From JANSWO01 sp964351875 (GTDB taxonomy: Bacteria > Pseudomonadota > Gammaproteobacteria > Pseudomonadales > Azotimanducaceae): DNA of 48,455 bases. Shown here piece after piece: positions 25,519 through 34,037 of the stretch. Both the position numbers and the translations under genes were made by a program. Position 1 is the first letter of the stretch. Each line of letters starts with the position of its first letter. Under the pieces are notes generated by a model, which was not told the DNA's origin, did no database searches, and was given only the letters and a program-made list of their open reading frames with translations. The DNA is taken from contig CAYGQC010000007.1 of assembly GCA_964351875.1 (NCBI GenBank), positions 1 through 48,455 of the forward strand, given 5' to 3'.

Positions 25519-27416
25519 CAGGGCCCTTCGAACGTGTTGGCAGGTAACGGGCAGTCCAGGGTTGCCGCGAACGCTCGCAGCAGCGCAGCTTCTGTACCGT
25601 TGATGTGACCATCCGTTTGAGCGCTGACCACACAAGCCTTCAGCAGGGCGGGTTTACGCAGCGGCGCGAGTTGGCGCAGCTCGATCAGCGCCTGGTTGAG
25701 CGCCACGAAGTTATCCGGTTGGCGGGGCTTGTACTCGCTGCGCGCGTTAATGGCTTCAAGGCCTGCATGGAAAGCTCTTTCGGCCGCGTCGTCATCAGCA
25801 TGGCCATGCTGTGCGATGGTGCTGATGAGAATGCCTGCAGAGCGCGCTACCTGAGAGATTTCCTGATGTCGCACGCGTACGCGGCGCGTGCGCTCGAAGT
25901 TTGGCTTCAGCTCGCTCATGAGTAGCCGGTGTAGCAACCACTCAAAAAGGTCGATCTGCGCGTCCGCTCGAATCAGCCGGGCGATGTTTGCGGCAAAACG
26001 CTGGTACTCACGGTACGTCAGTGCACGCAGCGCGGGCATCGAGCGTTGCAGCAAGCCGAGGCGTGCTTCTGCATCAGTTGTCTTGAGGGCGTTGAACATC
26101 CCTGGAAGCTGGTTCGCGACGCCCTGATCGGTTTCCAGGCTGGCGAGCTGTCTGGCGCGGATGTTCGCGTCTCTATCCAGGAGCAGGGCCAGAATCAATG
26201 CGCGTGCCGAAAACGGCTCGCGGGCAGCTTCGTTCAGCATCGCGCCTGTCGCCAGGATCTGCTGGCGTGCAGCGTCAACGGACTGTTGGCCGATTTCACC
26301 GGTCCTCGCGACGACCCGGTCGGCATCAATCTGCAGGACATTGCCGTCGGCGAAGCTTGAGGTGGCGCCGCTAGCGGTGATGTCGACACTGGTGACGGAC
26401 GCGCCGTGGGGAAGTTTGAGTTCTGGCAATTTGCCATCCCAGCCCGGCTCGATGGCACGAATGCGCTGATCCAGGGGTGGGTGTGTGTTCAGGAGCCCGC
26501 CCATGAACAGGCTGATGGCCTGGCCGAAAAACATATGACTGGCTTCGGACGCTTTGTCCGTATCCAGCCGTGAGCCGTAGCTAAGCGCACCAATCTTCTT
26601 GAGCGCTCCCGAAATACCATTCGGATCGCGGGTGAACTGCACAGCCGAAGCATCCGCGAGATACTCGCGCTGGCGACTGACCGCCGCCTTGATCAGGTTG
26701 CCGAAGAATGTGCCGGTATATCCCACGATGACAAAGGCGAGCCCTACCAGAACGATCGGCATCCCATTTTTTCGGCCGCTATGGCCGCCGGCGCGCATCA
26801 GGTGGTAGCCGACGATGCCCAGGCACAACAGGCCGTGCAGGATCGCGATCAGCCGCAGGTTGATGCGCGTGTCGGCATTGATGATGTGGCTGAATTCGTG
26901 CGCAACGACGCCTTGCAGCTCGTCCCGGCTCAGATGATCGACCGTGCCCTGGGTGATGCCTACCACGGCATCGTCCGCACTGAATCCGGCGGCGAAGGCG
27001 TTGATGCTCGCTTCTGGCAGAACGTAGACCGGTGGAACCGGCAGTCCCGACGCGATGGCCATTTCTTCGACGACATTGAGTAGCCGGCGCCCCGAACGAT
27101 CGGCGGTGGCATAGGTGAGGGGCTGGCCGCCAAGCGCTTCGGCGACGGCCTTGCCGCCGGCGTTTAGCTGTAGATATTTGAACGCGCTCGCGATGGCTAC
27201 GATGCCGACGACCGCGGCTGTGACGAGTGGCCAGTTGGCGAAGGCGTTAAAGTTTGTCTGGTTGGTGAGACTGGCTGAGTTCAGATGAAAGAAGCCGAGC
27301 GCGCCCCCGATCACCACATTGGCCGCAACGGCCAGGGCGATGACGGCGATGACAAACAAGCCGACGAGCTGCCAGGTCTTGCGCCGGGCGTTGTCCTGGG
27401 CTTTGAAGAAATCCAT
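25518..27416 (-). CDS. M48 family membrane metalloprotease with long C-terminal domain
   Basis: A 632-residue HtpX-like protease, about twice the length of HtpX. Membrane helices lie at about 15-45 and 62-80. The zinc site H-E-F-S-H is at 173-177 and the third ligand is the Glu in Q-R-E-Y-L-A-D-A. Two more helices (about 190-245) follow the active site. The extra 300 residues after about 330 are predicted cytoplasmic and helical; the end, with A-C-V-V-S-A-Q-T-D-G-H-I-N-G-T-E-A-A-L-L, looks TerB-like. LemA precedes it and ppx follows; the LemA plus M48 pair is a common bacterial membrane stress module. Confidence 0.9.
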   Translation of the reverse strand: MDFFKAQDNARRKTWQLVGLFVIAVIALAVAANVVIGGALGFFHLNSASLTNQTNFNAFANWPLVTAAVVGIVAIASAFKYLQLNAGGKAVAEALGGQPLTYATADRSGRRLLNVVEEMAIASGLPVPPVYVLPEASINAFAAGFSADDAVVGITQGTVDHLSRDELQGVVAHEFSHIINADTRINLRLIAILHGLLCLGIVGYHLMRAGGHSGRKNGMPIVLVGLAFVIVGYTGTFFGNLIKAAVSRQREYLADASAVQFTRDPNGISGALKKIGALSYGSRLDTDKASEASHMFFGQAISLFMGGLLNTHPPLDQRIRAIEPGWDGKLPELKLPHGASVTSVDITASGATSSFADGNVLQIDADRVVARTGEIGQQSVDAARQQILATGAMLNEAAREPFSARALILALLLDRDANIRARQLASLETDQGVANQLPGMFNALKTTDAEARLGLLQRSMPALRALTYREYQRFAANIARLIRADAQIDLFEWLLHRLLMSELKPNFERTRRVRVRHQEISQVARSAGILISTIAQHGHADDDAAERAFHAGLEAINARSEYKPRQPDNFVALNQALIELRQLAPLRKPALLKACVVSAQTDGHINGTEAALLRAFAATLDCPLPANTFEGP

Positions 27417-27569
27417 CGCCTAATGAGTCACGCAGCAATGTGCGCGCCCGCTCGAGCGTGAGGGCGCACGCACGAGCTCACGCCAATACTGTCGGCGATT
27501 GGGCGGAGACTGAAGGTCAGGCATCGCTGGCCAGCGCTTGCGCTCGCTCACTCGTGTGCCCGGATGCCG
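27417..27569. other. Intergenic gap between lemA-like and M48 genes
   Basis: A 153-bp GC-rich gap with no clear coding region, repeat or terminator on either strand. Confidence 0.4.
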
Positions 27570-28160
27570 TCAGAACGATACCTTCGGCGCTTCCTGCATG
27601 GCTTCCCGGTCTTCGTATTCGAGCAGGGCAGCATCGCTGCTGTGGCCGAACATGTTGGCAAAGATAACCGGCGGGAAGGTCTGCTTGTAGATGTTGTACT
27701 CGGTCGCCTGATCGTTGTACGCCTGGCGCGCGAAAGCGACGCGATTTTCGGTGCTGGTCAGCTCTTCCGAAAGCTGCATCATGTTCTCGTTCGCTTTCAG
27801 CTCCGGGTACGCCTCGACGACGATGTTGAGCCGGCCGAGCGCGCTGCCCAGTGCGCCCTCTGCGCTGCCGAGTTCTGCGATAGCTTTAGCGTTGGTCGGA
27901 TCTTTGCCGACAGCCTCCAGACCTGCCATCGCCTGGTTTCTGGCGTTGATGACCGCTTCGAGTGTGTCGCGCTCGTGTGCCATGTAGGCCTTGGCGGTCT
28001 CCACCAGATTGGGGATCAGGTCATAGCGACGCTTGAGTTGAACCTCGATCTGCGCGAAACCGTTACTGACGCGATTCTTCAGCGTCACCAGCTTGTTGTA
28101 GATCGCGACGCCCCAGAAAACCAGGGCGGCGAGAATCGCGAGAAAAATCAAAAATTCCAT
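27570..28160 (-). CDS. lemA: LemA family protein
   Basis: A 196-residue LemA protein of standard size. An N-terminal membrane helix (about 2-20) is followed by the family block Y-N-K-L-V-T-L-K-N-R-V, then Q-L-K-R-R-Y-D-L-I-P-N-L-V-E-T, and a helical domain ending with F-P-P-V-I-F-A-N-M-F. LemA proteins sit in the inner membrane facing the periplasm and are nearly always linked to an M48 protease or a TPM-domain protein, as here. The molecular function is not known. Confidence 0.95.
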   Translation of the reverse strand: MEFLIFLAILAALVFWGVAIYNKLVTLKNRVSNGFAQIEVQLKRRYDLIPNLVETAKAYMAHERDTLEAVINARNQAMAGLEAVGKDPTNAKAIAELGSAEGALGSALGRLNIVVEAYPELKANENMMQLSEELTSTENRVAFARQAYNDQATEYNIYKQTFPPVIFANMFGHSSDAALLEYEDREAMQEAPKVSF

Positions 28161-28211
28161 AGTCGTTCCTCGGAGTTATTCCCTGGATTAGTGCGCTCTA
28201 TCGTGCGCGAA

Positions 28212-29423
28212 TCAGTCTGAGTGGGCAGCGTCGGGCAAACCGAGCACACGCTTGGCGATAACGTTGAGCTGCACCTCGGTGGTTCCACCCTCAATAGAGT
28301 TTGCCTTTGAGCGTAGCCACTGGCGTGGTGTGGCGAGCTCTGAAGCGGAGAACGCATCGCCCTCCCAGCCCAGCGCCTGGGTACCCATTGCACGCAGGAA
28401 GAGCTCGTACTTGCGCTTGTTCTGCTCGCTGCCGTAGTACTTCAGCATCGAGGCGAGGTGAGCATTCGAGTTGCCGGCTTTCGCGTCCTCGGCGGAGCGG
28501 GCGAGGGTCAGCATGAACGCTTTGTCGTCGATGTTGTGCTCGAGCACTTCACCGCGCATATCCGGATCGCTGATTTTCTCGCCGTTGGTGCCCACGTATT
28601 TCTTGAATACGTCTTCCAGTTGTCGGCCGGAGCCGCCGAGTGCTGATGCGCCGCCGATGCCGGAGATATGCTGGCGCTCGTGTTGCAGCAGGCGTTTGGC
28701 GATGGTCCAGCCTTTGTTCAGCTCCCCAACCAGTTGTGTCTTGGGTACCTCGACGTTGTCGAAGAACGTTTGGCAGAAAGGTGACGAGCCGCTGATCAGC
28801 AGAATCGGAGAGACGCTGATGCCCTTCGATTCCATGTCGAACAGGAGAAAGCTGATGCCTTCGTGCTTGGCTGCGTTCGAATCCGTACGCACCAGGCAGA
28901 AAATCCAGTCGGCCTCGTCCGCATAGGACGTCCAGATCTTGGAGCCATTGACGAGATAATGATCACCCTTGTCCTCGGCCTTGGTTTGCAACCCCGCCAG
29001 ATCCGACCCGGCGCCGGGCTCGGAGTAACCCTGGCACCAGCGGATGCGGCCGTTGACGATGTCGGGAATGTACTGCTGTTTCTGCTCTTCGCTGGCGAAT
29101 TCCAACAGCGCTGGCCCGAGCATCCACAGGCCGAAGCTGTTGAGGGCTGGGCGGGCCTTGATACGTCTAAGCTCTTCCTGCAGAACCTTGTTTTCGTCCG
29201 GGCTCAGACCGCCACCGCCGTACTCCTTCGGCCAGGTAGGGGCGGTGAATCCGCGGCTGGCCATGTTCTCGAGCCAGGTCTTGGATTCCGGGTTGTGGAA
29301 CGGCTCATGGCGGCCACCCCACACGACTTCGTTTTCCGGGGTTGGCGTGCGCATGGATGCGGGGCAGTTGTCGTCCAGCCAGCTGCGAATCTCGCCGCGG
29401 AAGGTGTCCAGGTCTGTGCTCAT
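28212..29423 (-). CDS. Acyl-CoA dehydrogenase
   Basis: A 403-residue acyl-CoA dehydrogenase. It shows W-P-K-E-Y-G-G-G-G-L, the FAD-binding Q-G-Y-S-E-P-G-A-G-S-D-L-A, K-I-W-T-S-Y-A and the C-terminal N-S-I-E-G-G-T-T-E-V-Q-L with the likely catalytic Glu. This branch (FadE family with the E-P-G-A-G-S-D-L motif) is often found in aerobic degraders of branched or steroid-derived acyl-CoAs; the actual chain specificity is unknown. It is divergent from the flavin reductase across a 136-bp gap and upstream of the lemA operon by 51 bp. Confidence 0.93.
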   Translation of the reverse strand: MSTDLDTFRGEIRSWLDDNCPASMRTPTPENEVVWGGRHEPFHNPESKTWLENMASRGFTAPTWPKEYGGGGLSPDENKVLQEELRRIKARPALNSFGLWMLGPALLEFASEEQKQQYIPDIVNGRIRWCQGYSEPGAGSDLAGLQTKAEDKGDHYLVNGSKIWTSYADEADWIFCLVRTDSNAAKHEGISFLLFDMESKGISVSPILLISGSSPFCQTFFDNVEVPKTQLVGELNKGWTIAKRLLQHERQHISGIGGASALGGSGRQLEDVFKKYVGTNGEKISDPDMRGEVLEHNIDDKAFMLTLARSAEDAKAGNSNAHLASMLKYYGSEQNKRKYELFLRAMGTQALGWEGDAFSASELATPRQWLRSKANSIEGGTTEVQLNVIAKRVLGLPDAAHSD

Positions 29424-29559
29424 GGTGGCCGTGTCCTCAATGCAGGTTTCTCTGGCCGCAGTTTACTGGATTTGAGCGCTGACCACAGGCTTCCAGGCAC
29501 TGTGGGGCTGAGTATGTGAGCTGCGGTAAACTGGTGCGAATTGGGTTTCAGGAAGCAAC

Positions 29560-30063
29560 ATGGCACAGAAGGCGGATATTGACGCGCGGGCGTTTCGCGA
29601 CGCGATGGGGAAGTTCTGCACGGGCATCGTGGTGGCCACCGCTATGTCGCCGGAAGGGCCCTGTGGATTTGTTGCCCAGTCATTTGTGTCGCTGTCCCTG
29701 GATCCGCCACTTGTAGGGCTCTGCCCGGCTCGCACGTCGACCAGCTGGCCGAAGATTCGCGACACGCGCCACTATGCAATCAATGTGCTCGCGGCGGACC
29801 AGCGAGAGCTGTGCAATCGCTTCGCCAGCTCTGGGGGAGACAAATTCGACGGTATTGACTGGCAGCCGCTGGCGAACGGCGCCCCCGGATTGGCCGGCGT
29901 TCTACTGCACATCGAATGTGAGCTGCAGGTGGAACACGATGTCGGCGATCACACGTTCGCGGTCGCCCATGTACGCGCCCTGGATGTTGTGCGTGACGCA
30001 CCACCCCTGTTGTTTAACGCCGGTGGCTACGGCCAGTTCTCTTCAGTATTCGATCTCGCGTGA
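29560..30063 (+). CDS. Flavin reductase family protein (FMN-binding split barrel)
   Basis: A 167-residue flavin reductase-like protein. It begins with F-R-D-A-M-G-K-F-C-T-G-I-V-V-A-T, continues with F-V-A-Q-S-F-V-S-L-S-L-D-P-P-L-V, and holds Y-A-I-N-V-L near residue 73, all typical of small NAD(P)H:FMN reductases that feed two-component monooxygenases. Ribosome site AGGA lies just before the ATG. A luciferase-like oxidoreductase 0.8 kb away on the other strand could be a partner, but they are not co-transcribed. Confidence 0.9.
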   Translation: MAQKADIDARAFRDAMGKFCTGIVVATAMSPEGPCGFVAQSFVSLSLDPPLVGLCPARTSTSWPKIRDTRHYAINVLAADQRELCNRFASSGGDKFDGIDWQPLANGAPGLAGVLLHIECELQVEHDVGDHTFAVAHVRALDVVRDAPPLLFNAGGYGQFSSVFDLA

Positions 30064-30067
30064 ACGG

Positions 30068-30748
30068 CTAGCTCAGCCCGTCCACGGGTAACAGGGCGCC
30101 GTGCACTGGATCGGCCGCTGGCGACGCCAGAAATCCGATCACCTCAGCCAGTGCGTTCGGACTAACCCAGGCGCTATGGTCGGCGTCTGGCATGTCTTCG
30201 CGGTTACGCGGCGTGTCGATAATGCTCGGCAGCACCGCGTTCACGTTGATCCCGTCTGCTTTCAGTTCGCCCGCCATCGACTCGGTCAGGCGCATCACCG
30301 CGCTCTTGCTGGCGCTGTATGCGCCCATATGAGCGCCGCCCGTCAGGCCCGCCCGCGCACCGACATTGATGATCTTGCCGTGCTGGGCTCTGGTCATGTG
30401 GGGCACCGTTGCCCGCACGGCGTTGAGCATCGTTCTGAGATTGATGTTGAACATGAAATCCCAGGTGTCATCGCCCGTCTTGTGCACGGGATCGCCCATC
30501 GCAAAACCTCCGGCAATGTTCGCCAGAACGTCAATCCCGCCGAGCTCCAGGGCGATCTGGTCGATTGCCGTTTGCGTTTGATCGGAGTGGGTCAGGTCGC
30601 AAACGACACTCAGGTGAGCATTGTCGATCGCGATGACATCCAGTTGCGCCACGGTGGCTCCGCGCTCAATGAAGTAGCCGACCACGGCGGCGCCCAGAAC
30701 ACCGCCCGCACCGGTCACTAGTACTCGATGGCCACTGAATTTTGTCAT
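30068..30748 (-). CDS. Short-chain dehydrogenase/reductase with unusual active site
   Basis: A 226-residue SDR. The cofactor loop is T-G-A-G-G-V-L-G, the N-A-G-like motif reads N-I-A-G-G, and the catalytic Y-S-A-S-K is intact. Thirteen residues before that Tyr, where the catalytic Ser is normally found, the protein has Ala in G-A-R-A-G-L. A similar Ala is known in dihydropteridine reductases, so it need not be inactive. Its stop is 4 bp from the end of the convergent flavin reductase gene. Substrate unknown. Confidence 0.9.
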   Translation of the reverse strand: MTKFSGHRVLVTGAGGVLGAAVVGYFIERGATVAQLDVIAIDNAHLSVVCDLTHSDQTQTAIDQIALELGGIDVLANIAGGFAMGDPVHKTGDDTWDFMFNINLRTMLNAVRATVPHMTRAQHGKIINVGARAGLTGGAHMGAYSASKSAVMRLTESMAGELKADGINVNAVLPSIIDTPRNREDMPDADHSAWVSPNALAEVIGFLASPAADPVHGALLPVDGLS

Positions 30749-30817
30749 CGCCGGGCTCCTGCCTCAGGTGGGTATCGGCCGGCTGGCAAACCTGCCGGCA
30801 TTCGGTGCGCGCTCCAG

Positions 30818-31702
30818 CTACAGCGCGAAAGCGCCGGCCAGCTCAGCAAGCGCGTCCATGTGCAGCTCGCCAAACGAGCCGTTCGGATTGATCGGTTGCA
30901 CGCAGACATGGCTTGCACCGGCGTCGAAGTGCGCCTGAACCCGGGCTTTGATGGCGTCGATGTTGCCCCAGGCGAAGGTTGAGTCAATAAACTTGTCACT
31001 ACCGCCGTTGTCCAGGTCCGCTTCGGTCAAACCCATGCGCAGCCAGTTGTTGCGATAGTTGGGCAGGCCCAGGTAGATGCCCGCATTCGGGCGGGCGATA
31101 TCCCTGGCCTTCGATGGATCGGTCTCAAGAATGATCTTCTGTTCCACGCACAGTTTGGGTCCTGCGCCGAGAATCTCCCGTGCCATCGCGGTGTGGTCAG
31201 GCGAGCTGAAGTAGGGGTGCGCGCCGGCGGTTTTCTCTCCAGCTAGCTCCAGCATCTTCGGGCCGAGTGCCGCGATGACTGTTTCGGGCGTCTCGCTTGG
31301 GGGAAAACCCTGGTAGGGCGAGTTAGCCATTGCGTCCAGGTAGCGGCGCATAGTGGCGACCGGCGGGCCGTAATCCAGGCCGCGCACGCCTTCCACCATA
31401 GGCTTGTGAGAGACGCCGATACCCAGCAGAAAGCGGTTGTTGGACTGCTCGGCCAGCGAGTTTTGCGCCGCGAGGGTGACGCCGGGCTCGCGGTGGTAAA
31501 TGTTCGCGATGCCGGTAGCGACATTGAGCCTGGTGGTGTTCGCCAATAGCCAGCTTGCGGTCACGAATGGGTTGCGTCCGATGGTCTCGGGAATCCAAAG
31601 CGTGCCGTAGCCGAGGGCCTCTATCTGTTTTGCAGTCTCTGCCGCGGTCTCCGAGGACATGCCGTCGAAAAAGTACCAGACGCCAAGTTTCCCGGTATCC
31701 AT
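30818..31702 (-). CDS. LLM-class (luciferase-like) flavin-dependent oxidoreductase
   Basis: A 294-residue luciferase-like TIM-barrel protein. The start G-K-L-G-V-W-Y-F-F-D and G-Y-G-T-L-W-I-P-E, with L-G-I-G-V-S-H and a C-terminal A-G-A-S-H-V-C-V-Q-P, match the subgroup often annotated as F420-dependent LLM oxidoreductase. Coenzyme F420 is rare in gammaproteobacteria and no F420 gene is visible here, so FMN may be the real cofactor. It is 69 bp upstream of the SDR and 38 bp downstream of an enoyl-CoA hydratase, all on the minus strand, so a catabolic operon is plausible. Confidence 0.87.
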   Translation of the reverse strand: MDTGKLGVWYFFDGMSSETAAETAKQIEALGYGTLWIPETIGRNPFVTASWLLANTTRLNVATGIANIYHREPGVTLAAQNSLAEQSNNRFLLGIGVSHKPMVEGVRGLDYGPPVATMRRYLDAMANSPYQGFPPSETPETVIAALGPKMLELAGEKTAGAHPYFSSPDHTAMAREILGAGPKLCVEQKIILETDPSKARDIARPNAGIYLGLPNYRNNWLRMGLTEADLDNGGSDKFIDSTFAWGNIDAIKARVQAHFDAGASHVCVQPINPNGSFGELHMDALAELAGAFAL

Positions 31703-31740
31703 AGGTGAGTTCCTTTCATTGCGTTGTAAAAATGGTGGCT

Positions 31741-32559
31741 TTAAGTGCCAGTGAACTTTCCTGCACGTCGCTCGGCGACGCTGCGGATGCCTTCTTCGGC
31801 ATCAAAGGTTCGACGCAGCCATTGTTGCTCTGCGAGTTCGTGTCTGGTCATTCGTTCGACCTCGTCAGCCAGGCCACGCCGCATCGTGCTGCGAACTGAG
31901 ACGGTCGCCAGTGGCGCGTTGCTCGCAATTTCTCTCGCGAGGCTAATCGCGTCTGCGCGTAACGTTGCCGCGCTGCTGAGCACGTCCACTAGCCCGATGC
32001 CCGCGGCTTCGTCTGCCTTAATACGACGGCCGGTCAGCAGCATCAGCGCCGCCGCCTGCTCGCCGACAATGCGAGGCAGCGTAATCGAAATGCCAAAGCC
32101 GGGATGCAGTCCGAGTTTGGTGAAGTTTGCGGAGAATCTGGCCTCCGGTGCCGCCACGCGAAAATCCGGCACTAATGACAGGCCAAGGCCGCCACCGATA
32201 GCGGCGCCCTGAATTGCGCCTACAATTGGCTTGCGGCAGCGAAACAGTCGTGTCGCCTCGCTATAGAGTTTGCCGGTAGTGTTCTGGAAGCCATCCTCGG
32301 TAAACTCGTCGCTGGCTGACTCGTCATCACGGCCACTACCAAAGTTAGCGCCTGCGCAGAAGCTCTTGCCGGTGGATGCGAGCACAATGGCTCTGCAATC
32401 GTCGGTCGCTTCCAGTTCGTCGAAGGCGCTGGCGATCTGGCTGATCAGTGAGTAGTCGAAGAAGTTGTGCGGCGGGCGTTGAATTTCGACGGTCGCGACA
32501 AAGTCATCGATGACAACGCCGATATCGGTAAAGCTGCTGAAGTGGCTGATGCTGCTCAT
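31741..32559 (-). CDS. Enoyl-CoA hydratase/isomerase family protein
   Basis: A 272-residue crotonase-fold protein, usual size. It shows the substrate-loop motif S-T-G-K-S-F-C-A-G-A-N-F, the oxyanion-hole block I-Q-G-A-A-I-G-G-G-L-G-L and G-L-H-P-G-F-G-I-S. The Glu found at the catalytic position of hydratases is not evident in the P-G-F-G-I-S-I-T-L segment, so it may be an isomerase or other crotonase activity. First gene of the minus-strand set with the LLM and SDR genes. Confidence 0.88.
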   Translation of the reverse strand: MSSISHFSSFTDIGVVIDDFVATVEIQRPPHNFFDYSLISQIASAFDELEATDDCRAIVLASTGKSFCAGANFGSGRDDESASDEFTEDGFQNTTGKLYSEATRLFRCRKPIVGAIQGAAIGGGLGLSLVPDFRVAAPEARFSANFTKLGLHPGFGISITLPRIVGEQAAALMLLTGRRIKADEAAGIGLVDVLSSAATLRADAISLAREIASNAPLATVSVRSTMRRGLADEVERMTRHELAEQQWLRRTFDAEEGIRSVAERRAGKFTGT

Positions 32560-32613
32560 GGCGCAGATCCAATATTCCTAGAGTGACCCCTAACCAGCGG
32601 AGATGTTAGCAGC

Positions 32614-34035
32614 TTGCCAGCCGACGAACAGACCGACCCAGCCGATATCGAGTTGGCGACAGATGAGCTTGCTGACTCCACGCAAGCGCCGCCGCCGACG
32701 ATATTCTCGCTGGCATTTCCGTCGATCCTGGGCAACCTGTCGTACACGATAGTCGGGGTCGTCCAGACCAAATTTATCGGGCTGCTCGGTGGTCAGGCGC
32801 TGGCTGCCGTGGGTGCTGGCCAACGCGTGTTTTTTGCTATGCAGGCCATACTGATGGCGATCAGCGCGGGTACCACTGCACTTGTGGCTCGGGCCTGGGG
32901 TGCAGGGGATTACGCGGAGGCGAGCCGCATCACGATGGCCTCTCTTGTGCTGGCCGGCGGCTTCTCGATAATCGTCACGATCGTCGGCGTGTTTTTCGCC
33001 TATCCGATCGCGGGGGTCTTCGGACTCGACCCGGAGACGTTGAGGATGGCGGCCGAAAACATTCGCTATCTGTCGTTGTTCAACGTGATGTTTGCCGTCA
33101 ATTTCATTCTGGGCGCTGCGCTGCGTGCCTCTGGAGATGCCTGGACACCGCTGTGGACGGCAGTGCTGGTGAACCTTCTCAACTTGCCGCTGCTTTACTT
33201 GTTCGTCTTCGGCAAGTACGGATTTCCGGAAATGGGCGTATCCGGCGTCGCGATTGCCGCTGGCATCGCCTTCACCATTGGTGGCCTGTTCTTGTTGATC
33301 CTCTGGGTGAAGCAGAAATTCCGGGTGAAGCATATCGGTAGTGGTTGGTGGCGCCGCGAGCGGCTGCGCAGGCTGCTGGATATCGGTTATCCCGCCGCCG
33401 TAGAGCAGATCGTCTTTCAGCTCGGCTTTTTTGTGTTCCTCATGCTCATTGGCAACTTCTACGGCACCGAAGCGTTTGCCGCCTACAACATTGGCGTCAA
33501 TCTGCTGATGATCTGTTTCACGGTTGGCTTTGGTTTCTCGATCGCTGGCGCAACGCTGGTTGGCCAACATCTGGGTGCTAACGATCCGGAAGGTGCGAGT
33601 CGTGCGGGTTGGCGTGCAACCGCTCTGGCGGTTGTCTCGATGGGTGCGCTCGGCGCCTTGGTTGGCGTGTACGCCCAGCCGCTAGCTGAGTTTTTTGTCG
33701 GCGATGAACCGCTGACGGTTCGATATACCGTGCAATTCACCTATGTCCTGGCAGCCATGATGCCGCTTCTTGCCGTGGAATTTGCCGTTGGTGGTGCTCT
33801 GCGCGGCGCCGGTGATACTCGCTTCCCGTTGCTCGCAACGTTCGCTGGTCTCATCGTGATGCGTTGCGGCGGCGCGGCAATCTTTACGTACATGGAGTTG
33901 CCGGTGATCTGGGTATACGCCGCGCTCGTGGGCGATTACATCCTGAAGGGCGCCATGCTGATCATGCGTTTCCTCGGAGGCCGCTGGAAAAGCGTTGTGC
34001 CGAACACGCCCACTGAGACGGCAAAAATAGGCTGA
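32614..34035 (+). CDS. MATE family efflux transporter
   Basis: A 473-residue multidrug and toxin extrusion carrier with about 12 membrane helices. After about 25 polar residues it begins I-F-S-L-A-F-P-S-I-L-G-N-L. The two halves repeat the same pattern: helices 1-6 end near G-A-A-L-R-A-S-G-D and helices 7-12 near G-G-A-L-R-G-A-G-D-T-R, a typical MATE feature. The start is TTG 32614, with GGAG at 32599-32602. MATE carriers export cationic compounds using sodium or proton gradients. The next gene begins 2 bp after the stop. Confidence 0.93.
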   Translation: MPADEQTDPADIELATDELADSTQAPPPTIFSLAFPSILGNLSYTIVGVVQTKFIGLLGGQALAAVGAGQRVFFAMQAILMAISAGTTALVARAWGAGDYAEASRITMASLVLAGGFSIIVTIVGVFFAYPIAGVFGLDPETLRMAAENIRYLSLFNVMFAVNFILGAALRASGDAWTPLWTAVLVNLLNLPLLYLFVFGKYGFPEMGVSGVAIAAGIAFTIGGLFLLILWVKQKFRVKHIGSGWWRRERLRRLLDIGYPAAVEQIVFQLGFFVFLMLIGNFYGTEAFAAYNIGVNLLMICFTVGFGFSIAGATLVGQHLGANDPEGASRAGWRATALAVVSMGALGALVGVYAQPLAEFFVGDEPLTVRYTVQFTYVLAAMMPLLAVEFAVGGALRGAGDTRFPLLATFAGLIVMRCGGAAIFTYMELPVIWVYAALVGDYILKGAMLIMRFLGGRWKSVVPNTPTETAKIG

Positions 34036-34037
34036 TT

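Noticed and set aside
27564..28220. Open frame of 218 codons on the plus strand
   Set aside because: Antisense to lemA, which shows all family motifs.
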